A stretch of DNA of 64,000 nucleotides from JAEUIV01 sp033763795 (GTDB lineage Bacteria > Planctomycetota > Phycisphaerae > Phycisphaerales > UBA1924), in NCBI GenBank assembly GCA_033763795.1, contig JANRJV010000011.1:62001-126000 (forward strand), given 5' to 3'. A program made the position numbers and the translations under genes. Positions 16,826 to 24,942 of this stretch are shown here, piece by piece; within the stretch, counting starts at the first letter, position 1; each line of letters opens with the position of its first letter. The notes under the pieces are model-generated. The model worked only from the letters and a program-made list of their open reading frames with translations, was not told the DNA's origin and made no database searches.

Positions 16826-16862
16826 GCGGTCCGGCGGCGGCGCCGGGCCGCTTTTCTTCTTT
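16826..16862 (+). terminator. Intrinsic terminator between convergent genes
   Basis: A 10-bp stem, GCGGTCCGGC with GCCGGGCCGC (one G-U pair), has a six-base loop and then a T-rich tract (TTTTCTTCTTT). It follows the deoxyhypusine-synthase-like gene and ends just before the stop of the convergent glycosyltransferase. Confidence 0.8.
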
Positions 16863-16865
16863 GCG

Positions 16866-18005
16866 TCAGGCGCGCGGGAAGAGGTGGTCCCTCAGGAAGC
16901 GGTCGACGTCCCAGACGTAGCGCGCGAGGGCGACGGCGCGGCCTTCGGCGCCGAGCGTGCGGCGGAGGGGGGTGTTCTCGGCGAGGAGGGCGATCGCTTC
17001 GGTGATCTCGGCGGTGGAGCGGACGAGGAGCCCGCCGCGGCGCCGCTCGGGCCCGGTGCGGGCGCGCGATTCGGCGTCGGGTTCGGCGGGGAGTGGGTCG
17101 AGCTTCTCGACGAAGACGGGCAGCTCGGTCGCGACGATGGGCAGGCCGGTCAGCATGCCCTGCACGATGGCCTGGCTGAAGGTCTCGTGCGAACTGACGG
17201 TGAGCATGGCGTCCATCCGGCGCAGGAAGTCGCCCACGGCGTCGGCGTGCATCCAGGGGTGGGCGATGATGCAGGGGTCGTCGAACTGGGGCGGGCTGGC
17301 GAAGGAGGCGAGGTGCAGCCGGCAGCGGCGGCGCAGCGGCTCGGGGAGCGCTCGGAAGGCGGCGATGGCGCGTTCCTGTCCCTTGGAGATGTTGGGGAGG
17401 CGCCCCAGCAGGACGAAGTGCACGAGATCGTCGTCGCGCGGGGCGGGCTCGGGGCGCGGGTAGAAGCGTTCGGCGCCGGCGAGGCCGTAGAGAACGTCGA
17501 CGCTGCCGTTCACGTTGCCGCGGTACCAGTCGGCGACCCAGGCGCTGTTGGCGACGACGTCGAAGGCGAGGGTGGAGACGGCGTCGAGGAAGTTCGGGCC
17601 CGGGTCGCGGTGGGCGAAGAGCAGGCGGCGCGGGGCGAGGTTCATCCAGTCGGCGTAGTACATCGCTGGGACGAGGCCCAGGCGGGCGTTGCCGAAGAGG
17701 ACGGCGTCGAAGCCTCCCGGGTGGACGGCGGCGGCGCGGCGGGTCGAGATCAGGCCCGTTCCCGGGACGCCCGCGAAGGGCGCGGCGGAGTGGATGGAGA
17801 CGGGGGCGGCGCCGGCGTGCTCCGATTCGAGCCACTGGCGGATGCGGGGCTCCCATGAGCGCTCGACGGCGAGGGCGACGGGGTGGCCGCGGGCGACCAG
17901 TTGGCGGATGAGGTGAAGCCTGAACAGCTCGACGCCGTGAACGGGCTTTGATCCGCGCGGCTTGAGGAAGCCCTGTTCAATGATGAGGACTGATGATTGT
18001 CTCAT
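16866..18005 (-). CDS. Family 4-type (GT-B) glycosyltransferase
   Basis: A 379-residue GT-B-fold sugar transferase. Seen: an N-terminal domain beginning SSVLIIEQGFLKPRGSK; a linker with VVANSAWVADWY; and a C-terminal domain with the VLLGRLPNISKGQERAI donor-site segment (GRL...KGQ) and the FSQAIVQGMLTGLPIVAT motif holding the nucleotide-sugar-binding residues. It probably acts on the cytosolic face in glycan or glycolipid synthesis; donor and acceptor are unknown. No other polysaccharide genes flank it. The frame extends far upstream on this strand, but homology begins at the ATG of 18005. No ribosome binding site is clear. Confidence 0.82.
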   Translation of the reverse strand: MRQSSVLIIEQGFLKPRGSKPVHGVELFRLHLIRQLVARGHPVALAVERSWEPRIRQWLESEHAGAAPVSIHSAAPFAGVPGTGLISTRRAAAVHPGGFDAVLFGNARLGLVPAMYYADWMNLAPRRLLFAHRDPGPNFLDAVSTLAFDVVANSAWVADWYRGNVNGSVDVLYGLAGAERFYPRPEPAPRDDDLVHFVLLGRLPNISKGQERAIAAFRALPEPLRRRCRLHLASFASPPQFDDPCIIAHPWMHADAVGDFLRRMDAMLTVSSHETFSQAIVQGMLTGLPIVATELPVFVEKLDPLPAEPDAESRARTGPERRRGGLLVRSTAEITEAIALLAENTPLRRTLGAEGRAVALARYVWDVDRFLRDHLFPRA

Positions 18006-18122
18006 CTGTGCGGTCGGCGGGACTGCGAAGCGTGGAGGGTAGCGACGGGTGGGGGTGGATGGCGGGGGCGGGCGGGAGGCGTGCGGCGGATGTGAGGAGT
18101 TGCCCGGTGGCCTTGGCCGTGG

Positions 18123-18128
18123 TTTGAT
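18123..18128 (+). promoter_or_regulatory. Weak -10 hexamer TTTGAT before the conserved unknown gene
   Basis: TTTGAT ends six bases before the GTG at 18135. It fits the spacing of the leaderless promoters elsewhere in the window but has T instead of A at position two. Confidence 0.3.
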
Positions 18129-18134
18129 CATGCC

Positions 18135-19157
18135 GTGGTCGAATCCGTCCGGATCCTGATGTCGTCGGTGGTGGACTACGCGGGCCTGTTTCCGCCGGCG
18201 AGCCTGGAGCTGCGCGCGACGCTGGAGAAGTGGCGTGCGCACGCGTCGAGCCCCGAGGCGTGGATGCTGGGGCGGCTGATCGTGCCCGTGAGCCAGCTGA
18301 AGGCTTTCGCGGCGCTGATCCGCGAGACGGGGGGCGTGCCCGGGCCGGGGGCGGAGCCCTGGCGCGTGAGCTGCCTGCTGAGCGACGAGCTGGACAAGGA
18401 CGTTGACCGGGTGTTCGAGTTCAACCGGAGCTTCGCGCCGGTGATTCCGGCGGACCCCGACGAGCCTCGGCATCCTCTCCTGGGCAAGCCGCCCACGCTG
18501 AGCGATTCGGGCTCGCTGGACCTGCCGGATGAGGTGGTTGCTTCGGGGGGCGTGGTGATCGACGCGGTGGAGTTCAAGGCTTCGTCGGCGCGGAAGATCG
18601 ACGAGGCAATGAACATCATCCCGGAGCAGCTGGAGCCCTACATCGAGATCCCGGCGAGCGGGGGCGTCGATGTGCGGGGCCTGGTGGCGGCGATGGCGGG
18701 CACCGGGGCGCGGGCCAAGATCCGGACGGGGGGCGTGACGGCCGAGGCGTTCCCGTCGGCGGCGGAGGTGGCGCGGTTCATCCTGGCGTGCTCGGCGGCG
18801 GACGTGGCGTTCAAGGCGACGGCGGGTCTGCACCACGCGCTGCGGGGCAGTTATGCGCTGACGTACGAGCCGGGCTGTCCGCGCGGGACGATGTTCGGGT
18901 TTCTGAACGTGTTCGTGGCGGCGGCGCTGGTGAGGAGCGGGTCGGTCTCGGCGCGGGGCGGCGAGGGCGATGTCGTCGCGGTGCTGGAAGACACGAACGC
19001 GCGGAACTTCGTGTTCACCGAGAGCGGGGTGACGTGGCGCGACCGTCGCGTGGACACGCCGCGGCTGGCCCGCGTCCGCGAGACGTTCGCGACGAGCTTC
19101 GGGAGCTGCTCGTTCGACGAGCCGGTGGCGGAGCTGCGGTCGATGAACCTGATCTGA
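18135..19157 (+). CDS. Conserved protein of unknown function next to fumarylacetoacetase
   Basis: A 340-residue soluble protein with no signal peptide and no membrane segment. The opening SVVDYAGLFPPASLEL and the later KIRTGGVTAEAFPSA, KATAGLHHALRG and TMFGFLNVF stretches look strongly conserved. I recall similar proteins as widespread hypotheticals but cannot name a family. The pattern of hydrophobic strands ending in charged residues, with Lys-x-Arg-Thr-Gly-Gly and Lys-Ala-Thr, resembles a TIM-barrel aldolase-type enzyme, which is only a guess. The start could be this GTG or the ATG at 18159. The neighbour downstream acts in tyrosine breakdown, so a related role is possible. Confidence 0.7.
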   Translation: MVESVRILMSSVVDYAGLFPPASLELRATLEKWRAHASSPEAWMLGRLIVPVSQLKAFAALIRETGGVPGPGAEPWRVSCLLSDELDKDVDRVFEFNRSFAPVIPADPDEPRHPLLGKPPTLSDSGSLDLPDEVVASGGVVIDAVEFKASSARKIDEAMNIIPEQLEPYIEIPASGGVDVRGLVAAMAGTGARAKIRTGGVTAEAFPSAAEVARFILACSAADVAFKATAGLHHALRGSYALTYEPGCPRGTMFGFLNVFVAAALVRSGSVSARGGEGDVVAVLEDTNARNFVFTESGVTWRDRRVDTPRLARVRETFATSFGSCSFDEPVAELRSMNLI

Positions 19158-19251
19158 ACATTCGGCGACGGCGGCGGCGGGGGACGGGCCGGGAGCGGCG
19201 GCGGGGCGTGCGTGAGTTGCACGCCGGGGCGCGTTCGGGGAAGCTTCGGTG

Positions 19252-20649
19252 ATGCCCCTTCAGATCAATCAGACGCACGACGCCGCGCTCCGCTCCTGGG
19301 TCGAATCGGCCAACGATCCCGCGGGCGATTTCCCGATCCAGAACCTGCCGCTTGTGCAGTTCGAGTCGCGGGCGACGCAGACGCAGAACGGGGAGGAGAT
19401 CCCCGAGCGGTTCGGCGCGGGGTTTCTGATCGGGGACCACGTGCTGGATCTTCAGGCGTGCGTGGATGAGGAGCTGATCGGCGAGGGGCTGCTGGAAGAT
19501 CTGGGGGTGACGGACCTTGTCGAGGCGCTGTTCCTGGTGGAGTCCGAGCCGGCGGCGTTCTCGAAGCTTCGGGCCGCGGCGGTGGACATCCTGCGGAACG
19601 ACGGGCGGGCGCTCAAGAAGAACACGCGGGCCAAGTCCGTGATCGTGGTGAGCGAGGCGGAGGTGAACCTGTTTCCGCCGGTCGAGCGGTGCCCGAACTA
19701 CACGGACTTCTACGCGTCGATCCATCACGCGACGACGGTCGGGTCGATGTTCAGGCCCGAGCAGCCGCTGCTGGCGAACTACAAGTGGGTGCCGATCGGG
19801 TACCACGGGCGGGCGTCGTCGGTGATCGCCAGCGGTTCGGAGGTGGCGCGGCCCAGCGGGCAGCTGAAGCAGGACGATGCGCCGGGCGCGGCGCCCACGC
19901 CGCCGACATTCGGCCCCTGCAAGATGCTGGATTATGAGCTGGAGGTTGGCGTGTACATCGGGCGGGGCAACCCGCTGGGTATTCCCGTTGCGATCGACGA
20001 GGCCGAGGAGCACATGTTCGGGCTGGTGCTGGTGAACGACTGGTCGGCGCGGGACATCCAGAAGTGGGAGTACCAGCCGCTGGGCCCATTCCTTGCGAAG
20101 AACTTCGCGACGAGCGTGTCGTGCGCGGTGGTGACGATGGAGGCGCTGGCGCCGTTCCGGGTGGAGGGCGCGGCGCGGCCGGATGGAGATCCTCAGCCGC
20201 TGGAGTATCTGCGGGCGCGTCCTGGCGCGCGGCACGGCTTCGACATCACGCTCGAGGCGCACCTGTCGACGGCGCAGATGCGCGAGAAGCGGATGAGCCC
20301 GGCGCTGCTGTCGCGCGGGTCGTTCCGGGACATGTACTGGACGCTGGCGCAGCTGGTGACGCATCACGCTTCGGGTGGCTGCAATCTCCAGCCGGGCGAT
20401 CTGCTGGCGTCGGGGACGGTCAGCGGGGCTGAGCCGGGCGCGCGTGGGTGCCTGCTGGAGCTGACGTGGCAGGGGCGCGACGGCTCGGGCAAGCCTCTGC
20501 CGCGCAAGCCGATCGCGCTCCCCAGCGGCGAGAGCCGGACGTTCCTGCAGGACGGCGACGAGGTGATCCTCAAGGGCTACTGCGAGCGCGAGGGCTTCCG
20601 GCGGATCGGGCTGGGCGAGTGCCGAGGGCTCGTGGTTCCCGGGGGCTGA
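19252..20649 (+). CDS. fahA: Fumarylacetoacetase
   Basis: A 465-residue enzyme for the last step of tyrosine degradation, cutting fumarylacetoacetate to fumarate and acetoacetate. The metal ligands and catalytic residues are visible in order: Asp in NYTDFYAS, the Glu pair in LDYELEVG, Asp in VNDWSARDIQ, and the Lys in FLAKNF. An SH3-like N-terminal domain precedes the FAH fold. Length is slightly above the mammalian enzyme. The ATG is preferred to the GTG directly before it. Other tyrosine-catabolism genes (hppD, hmgA, maiA) are not in the window. Confidence 0.92.
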   Translation: MPLQINQTHDAALRSWVESANDPAGDFPIQNLPLVQFESRATQTQNGEEIPERFGAGFLIGDHVLDLQACVDEELIGEGLLEDLGVTDLVEALFLVESEPAAFSKLRAAAVDILRNDGRALKKNTRAKSVIVVSEAEVNLFPPVERCPNYTDFYASIHHATTVGSMFRPEQPLLANYKWVPIGYHGRASSVIASGSEVARPSGQLKQDDAPGAAPTPPTFGPCKMLDYELEVGVYIGRGNPLGIPVAIDEAEEHMFGLVLVNDWSARDIQKWEYQPLGPFLAKNFATSVSCAVVTMEALAPFRVEGAARPDGDPQPLEYLRARPGARHGFDITLEAHLSTAQMREKRMSPALLSRGSFRDMYWTLAQLVTHHASGGCNLQPGDLLASGTVSGAEPGARGCLLELTWQGRDGSGKPLPRKPIALPSGESRTFLQDGDEVILKGYCEREGFRRIGLGECRGLVVPGG

Positions 20650-20821
20650 GCGCGGGCGGGTTGCCTCTGAACGGGGGAGGAAGCGTGGTTATCGAACCCG
20701 GCTGAGCGGGTCGGGGCGTGCGGATCCTGCGGATGGACGTGTCGTCCCGTTCAGTCGCGGGCGGGGCGGGCCGAATGAAATCCGAGTCGGGCGTGCCGCC
20801 CGGCGCCGAGGAACTCTCACA

Positions 20822-21817
20822 ATGCTTCACGTGCGCGGTACGTCGTGGCTGTCTGCGGCCTTGTTGCTGACTCTCTCCGGCGTCGCGGGCGGCTCCGAGC
20901 CCGCGAGCGGAGCTTCCGGGGCGACCGGGGGGGCCGGCGGTGAAGCGGCGGCGACCACGCCCGACGCGCAGCAGGCGCTGACGTGGCTGCGGGAGGGCAA
21001 CGAGCGCTTCGTCCGCGGCGAGGTCAAGCACGTCAACGCGGACGCCGAGCGCCGGGCCGCCGTCGCGGCGGGGCAGAACCCGTTCGTGTCGGTCCTGAGC
21101 TGCGCGGATTCGCGCGTTCCGGTGGAGCGGCTGTTCGACCGGGGTATCGGCGACGTGTTCGTGGTGCGTGTGGCGGGCAACGTGGCGGACACGGACGAGA
21201 TCGGGACGCTGGAGTACGGCGTGGGCCACCTGCACACGCCGCTGGTCGTCGTGATGGGGCACACGTCGTGCGGGGCCGTGAAGGCCGTGCTGTCCGGCGC
21301 GGAGGTCCACGGCTCGATCCCCGGGCTGGTGGACAACATCATCCCCGCGGTGGAGTGGATCAAGAAGAACAGGCCTGAGCTGACGGGCGATGCGCTCGTG
21401 AACGCAGCGATCGAGGCGAACGTGTGGCAGGCGATGGATGACCTGATCACCGGGAGCTCCGAGCTGCGCGAGCATGTGCGGTCGGGCAAGACGATGGTGG
21501 TGGGGGCGGTGTACGACCTTTCGTCGGGCAAGGTCCGCTGGCTGGGAGAGCATCCGTATCAGGACCGGCTGACCGAGGCGACGGAGCGGAGCGAGCACGG
21601 GGAAGACGTGCGCAACGTGCCGGTCCCCGGGGCGGGGCACGGCGAGCAGCCGGCGGCTGACGAGAGCGAGCCGCACGACTCGGGCGATCACGCCGAGGCG
21701 GGGCACGGCACGGACGGTCACGATGCGCCGCCCGCGGCGCCCGCCGGGAAGCACGCGCCGGCGAAGAAGACGGCCAACGCTCCGACCGGCGCGGACTCCG
21801 ATCACCCGCATCATTGA
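20822..21817 (+). CDS. Exported beta-class carbonic anhydrase with His-rich tail
   Basis: A 331-residue protein. An N-terminal signal peptide (about residues 1-24) leads to a beta-carbonic anhydrase domain from about residue 48 to 245. Zinc ligands are Cys94 and Asp96 in SCADSRVP, then His147 and Cys150 in GHTSCGA, so the enzyme should hydrate CO2 outside the cytoplasm. After residue 250 comes a low-complexity tail rich in His, Glu, Asp, Ala and Pro, ending in DSDHPHH; it could bind metal. GAGGA nine bases before the ATG supports this start. Confidence 0.88.
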   Translation: MLHVRGTSWLSAALLLTLSGVAGGSEPASGASGATGGAGGEAAATTPDAQQALTWLREGNERFVRGEVKHVNADAERRAAVAAGQNPFVSVLSCADSRVPVERLFDRGIGDVFVVRVAGNVADTDEIGTLEYGVGHLHTPLVVVMGHTSCGAVKAVLSGAEVHGSIPGLVDNIIPAVEWIKKNRPELTGDALVNAAIEANVWQAMDDLITGSSELREHVRSGKTMVVGAVYDLSSGKVRWLGEHPYQDRLTEATERSEHGEDVRNVPVPGAGHGEQPAADESEPHDSGDHAEAGHGTDGHDAPPAAPAGKHAPAKKTANAPTGADSDHPHH

Positions 21818-21932
21818 TCGGGGTTCGGGGGGATGCGCCGCGCGTGAGCAAGGTTTGCCGGGCGGCGGCGGTATCCGGACGTCCGCGTCGGCGTCGGCGG
21901 CGGTGAGCCACCCAGAAAAAGACTGAACGGTG

Positions 21933-21961
21933 TCCGGGATTCGACTGGTATCAGTCCCGGA
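21933..21961 (+). repeat. Hairpin upstream of the secreted protease gene
   Basis: TCCGGGA pairs with TCCCGGA, and an inner GACTG-GTAT-CAGTC competes for part of it. The 29-base structure lies about 90 bases before the protease start. No T run follows, so it is not a terminator. It could be an operator or a leader hairpin. Confidence 0.35.
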
Positions 21962-22050
21962 TGTCCATATGTTGAAAGAAGTTCACGAGCCGACCCGGCC
22001 GTCGTGGCGGCGGTCCCGTGGACGTTTTCGACGCTGGGAGTGATGCTCGC

Positions 22051-24837
22051 ATGAACCGTCTGTCGCACTCGTGGGGGGTGTTCGCGCTCATTTTGGCGGC
22101 CGGAGCGCAGGCTCAAGTTCGGCCGCAGCCGACGTCTCCGCTGGCCGGTCTGGCGGAGGAGTTCCCCGGGGTGAAGGCGCAGCACATCGGCGGCGTGGTC
22201 CGCTCGGTGTACGGTCGCGGGATGACGCGGGCCGCCTCGGCGATCGAGGCCTCCGCGCAGTTTCTCGACCGTCAGGCGCGGGTCTTCGGCGCGGGCGACC
22301 GCCCCGAGCTGGCGATGAGCGAGATGGTCGACCTTGGCTCGGGCGGCAAGACGGTGTTCCACTACGAGCAGACGGTGGACGGCGTTCCGGTTGAGTACGG
22401 GAAGGTGCGGGTGCTGGTCCGTCATCTCGAGGACGGGTCGGGCGAGGTGGTCTTCGCGAACGCGAAGCTGGCTGCGGTGCCCGAGGGCGGCTTCCGGCCC
22501 GACGTGATCGCGGCGGCGGATGCGCACAAGTCGGTCGTGGCCGACGGCCGGTTCGCCGCGTTCCAGGAGTTTTCCGAGCCCTCGATGGTGATCTACGCGG
22601 GGCAGCCTCAGGAAGAGGTCGTGACCGAGGCGGTCCGGGCCTGGAAGTTCGTGGGCGTGGGCGTGGGGATGGACGGCATCAAGATCCAGCACACGTTCTT
22701 CGTGGACGCTTCGAGCGGCGCGCTGGCGGGCTTCCGCGACGAGATCCTGCACGCCGACGAGCGGGGCAGCGCGGACGTCACGGGCACGCTCAAGGGCTGG
22801 GGCTCGCCCGGGCTGCTGCCCGACATCGGGATCAACCCGCCGCAGCTTCTGGATATCCCCGAGCAGCGCGTGAGCATCACGGGCGGCGGCAACGCCTTCA
22901 CCAACCGCGACGGGACGTTCGTGATCCAGAACGCGCTGCCCGGGCCGCTGACGGTGACGGCCGGCGTCAACGCGGGCCGCTGGGTCGCGGTGGCGGCGAG
23001 CCAGGGAACGCTGGTGTCGGCGTCTGTGGCGGGCGCCTTCCCGCCCGGCCCCGTGAACCTCGTGCTGAACCCGACGCCCTCACAGTTCACGACGGCGCAG
23101 GTCAACGCCGCGATCCACCAGACGCTGGCGCACAACTACTTCCGCGACCGCGCACCCAGCTTCACGGCCTTGGACTTCGTGATCCCGGCGAACGTCAACC
23201 TCACCTCGACGTGCAACGCCTTCTACGACCCGATCGAGCAGACCACGAACTTCTATAACGCGGGCGGCTCGTGCCCCAACACGGCGTTCAGCGCCGTCAT
23301 CGCGCACGAGTACGGTCACCACATCGTCAACCGCCTGGGCCTGGCGCAGGGCGCCTTCGGCGAGGGCTTCTCCGACACGATCGCGATGATGCTGTACGAC
23401 GATCCCCAGGTCGGGCGCTACTTCAACGTGAACACCGGCGCGCCGGTCCGGAACCCCGAGACCGCCAACCAGCAGTACCCCTGCACGGCCGGGGCGGTCC
23501 ACGCGTGCGGGCAGATCCTGGGCGGCACGGTGTGGGAGATGCGCCGCAACTTCGCGAGCGCCTACGGGGCGGCGAGCCTCGAGCTGATCCGTCAGCTCCA
23601 CGTCGACTGGGCCCTCATCACCGCGGGCGGCATCGGGCTCAACTCGGCGCACCCCCAGACGGCGATCGAGTTCCTGACGGTCGACGACGTCGACGGCAAC
23701 ATCAACAACGGCACCCCCAACTACGCGCTGATCTGCGACGCGTTCGCGCAGCACGGCGTCGCCTGCCCCCAGCTGGCGCTCGTGCAGATCTCCTATCCCA
23801 ACGGGCAGCCCTCGATCACGGCCCCCGCGGGCGGTACGCAGATGGCGGTGTCCGTCGGCAACCTCGCCGCCTCGGCGGTCGAGGGCTCGGCCCGCATCTT
23901 CTACAGCGTGGGCGGCGGCCCCTTCCAGCAGGCGTCGCTGCAGAGCCTGGGATCGGGCCAGTACCTGGCGACCTTCCCCGGCGCTCCCTGCCCCAGCGAC
24001 ATCCGCTACTACGTCGCGGTCGACGTGCAGGGAGGCGGGACCGTCACGGATCCCGCCAACGCGCCGCTGAGCTTCTATTCAGCGCTCGCCGCGACGGAGG
24101 GCGAGACCGCGATCGCCGACACCGTTGAGACCGACCTGGGCTGGTCGCTCGTCCAGCCCGGCGACAACTCGACCTCGGGCCGGTGGACCCGCGGCAATCC
24201 GATCGGCACGCAGGCGCAGCCCGAGAACGACGTCACAGCCGATCCCGGCGTCAACTGCTTCTTCACCGGTCAGGGCACCGTGGGCGGCGCGCTGGGAGAG
24301 AACGACGTCGACGGCGGGTCGACCACGCTGACCTCGCCCCCGGTCGATCTGACGGGCGCCGCCGCGGCCCGCGTCAGCTACTACCGCTGGTACTCCAACA
24401 ACACGGGCGGCGAGCCCGCCGCCGACACCTTCGTCGTGCAGATCACGTCCAACGGCACCACGTGGGTCCCGCTGGAGACGGTGGGCCCGGCCGGCGCCGG
24501 CACGACGGGCGGCTGGATCCGCGCCGAGTTCAACGTGCAGGACTTCGTTCCGCTGGGCTCGGCGGTGCGGGTCCGGTTCATCGCGTCGGACCTCGCGGGC
24601 GGCTCGCTCATCGAGGCGGCGGTCGATGAGTTCCGGATCGAGGCCGTCTCGTGCGTCGCGCCCCCGGCGTGCCCGGGCGACGCCAACGGCGACCTCGTCG
24701 TCGACTTCGGCGACATCACGGTCGTGCTCGCGGCGTGGCAGACCGCCGGCCCCGTGGGCGACGTGACCAACGACGGCGCGGTCAACTTCGGCGACATCAC
24801 CGAGGTGCTCAACCGCTTCGGCACGTCCTGCCCCTGA
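22051..24837 (+). CDS. Secreted zinc metalloprotease (M36/fungalysin-like) with dockerin-like C-terminal repeats
   Basis: A 928-residue secreted protein. Signal peptide at residues 1-22 (AQA|Q), then an FTP-type propeptide with PVEYGKVRV. A carboxypeptidase-regulatory-like beta domain lies near 245-330. The protease core has the zinc motif HEYGH at 419-423, with a likely third ligand Glu438 in GEGFSD. Beta-sandwich modules follow. The last 55 residues hold two dockerin-like calcium loops: D-A-N-G-D-L-V-V-D-F from about 877 and a matching D-x-T-N-D-G repeat from about 905. Such C-terminal dockerin repeats are common in planctomycetes. It probably degrades extracellular protein. GGAG ten bases before the ATG supports the start. 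Confidence 0.85.
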   Translation: MNRLSHSWGVFALILAAGAQAQVRPQPTSPLAGLAEEFPGVKAQHIGGVVRSVYGRGMTRAASAIEASAQFLDRQARVFGAGDRPELAMSEMVDLGSGGKTVFHYEQTVDGVPVEYGKVRVLVRHLEDGSGEVVFANAKLAAVPEGGFRPDVIAAADAHKSVVADGRFAAFQEFSEPSMVIYAGQPQEEVVTEAVRAWKFVGVGVGMDGIKIQHTFFVDASSGALAGFRDEILHADERGSADVTGTLKGWGSPGLLPDIGINPPQLLDIPEQRVSITGGGNAFTNRDGTFVIQNALPGPLTVTAGVNAGRWVAVAASQGTLVSASVAGAFPPGPVNLVLNPTPSQFTTAQVNAAIHQTLAHNYFRDRAPSFTALDFVIPANVNLTSTCNAFYDPIEQTTNFYNAGGSCPNTAFSAVIAHEYGHHIVNRLGLAQGAFGEGFSDTIAMMLYDDPQVGRYFNVNTGAPVRNPETANQQYPCTAGAVHACGQILGGTVWEMRRNFASAYGAASLELIRQLHVDWALITAGGIGLNSAHPQTAIEFLTVDDVDGNINNGTPNYALICDAFAQHGVACPQLALVQISYPNGQPSITAPAGGTQMAVSVGNLAASAVEGSARIFYSVGGGPFQQASLQSLGSGQYLATFPGAPCPSDIRYYVAVDVQGGGTVTDPANAPLSFYSALAATEGETAIADTVETDLGWSLVQPGDNSTSGRWTRGNPIGTQAQPENDVTADPGVNCFFTGQGTVGGALGENDVDGGSTTLTSPPVDLTGAAAARVSYYRWYSNNTGGEPAADTFVVQITSNGTTWVPLETVGPAGAGTTGGWIRAEFNVQDFVPLGSAVRVRFIASDLAGGSLIEAAVDEFRIEAVSCVAPPACPGDANGDLVVDFGDITVVLAAWQTAGPVGDVTNDGAVNFGDITEVLNRFGTSCP

Positions 24838-24891
24838 GTCGGGCAACGGGCCCGCTCGCGCGGGCGACATCCTGAAGTGACAGACCCATCG

Positions 24892-24920
24892 ACCCGGGGA
24901 CTTCGGTCCCCGGGTTTTTT
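24892..24920 (+). terminator. Intrinsic terminator with UUCG tetraloop after the protease gene
   Basis: A perfect 10-bp stem, ACCCGGGGAC with GTCCCCGGGT, is closed by a C(UUCG)G tetraloop and followed by six T residues. Confidence 0.92.
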
Positions 24921-24942
24921 CATCGGGGCGGCGCGGCGGGGG

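Noticed and set aside
22051..24837. Cellulosome component because of the dockerin repeats
   Set aside because: No cohesin domain is present in the window, and dockerin-like tails are common on secreted planctomycete proteins without cellulosomes.
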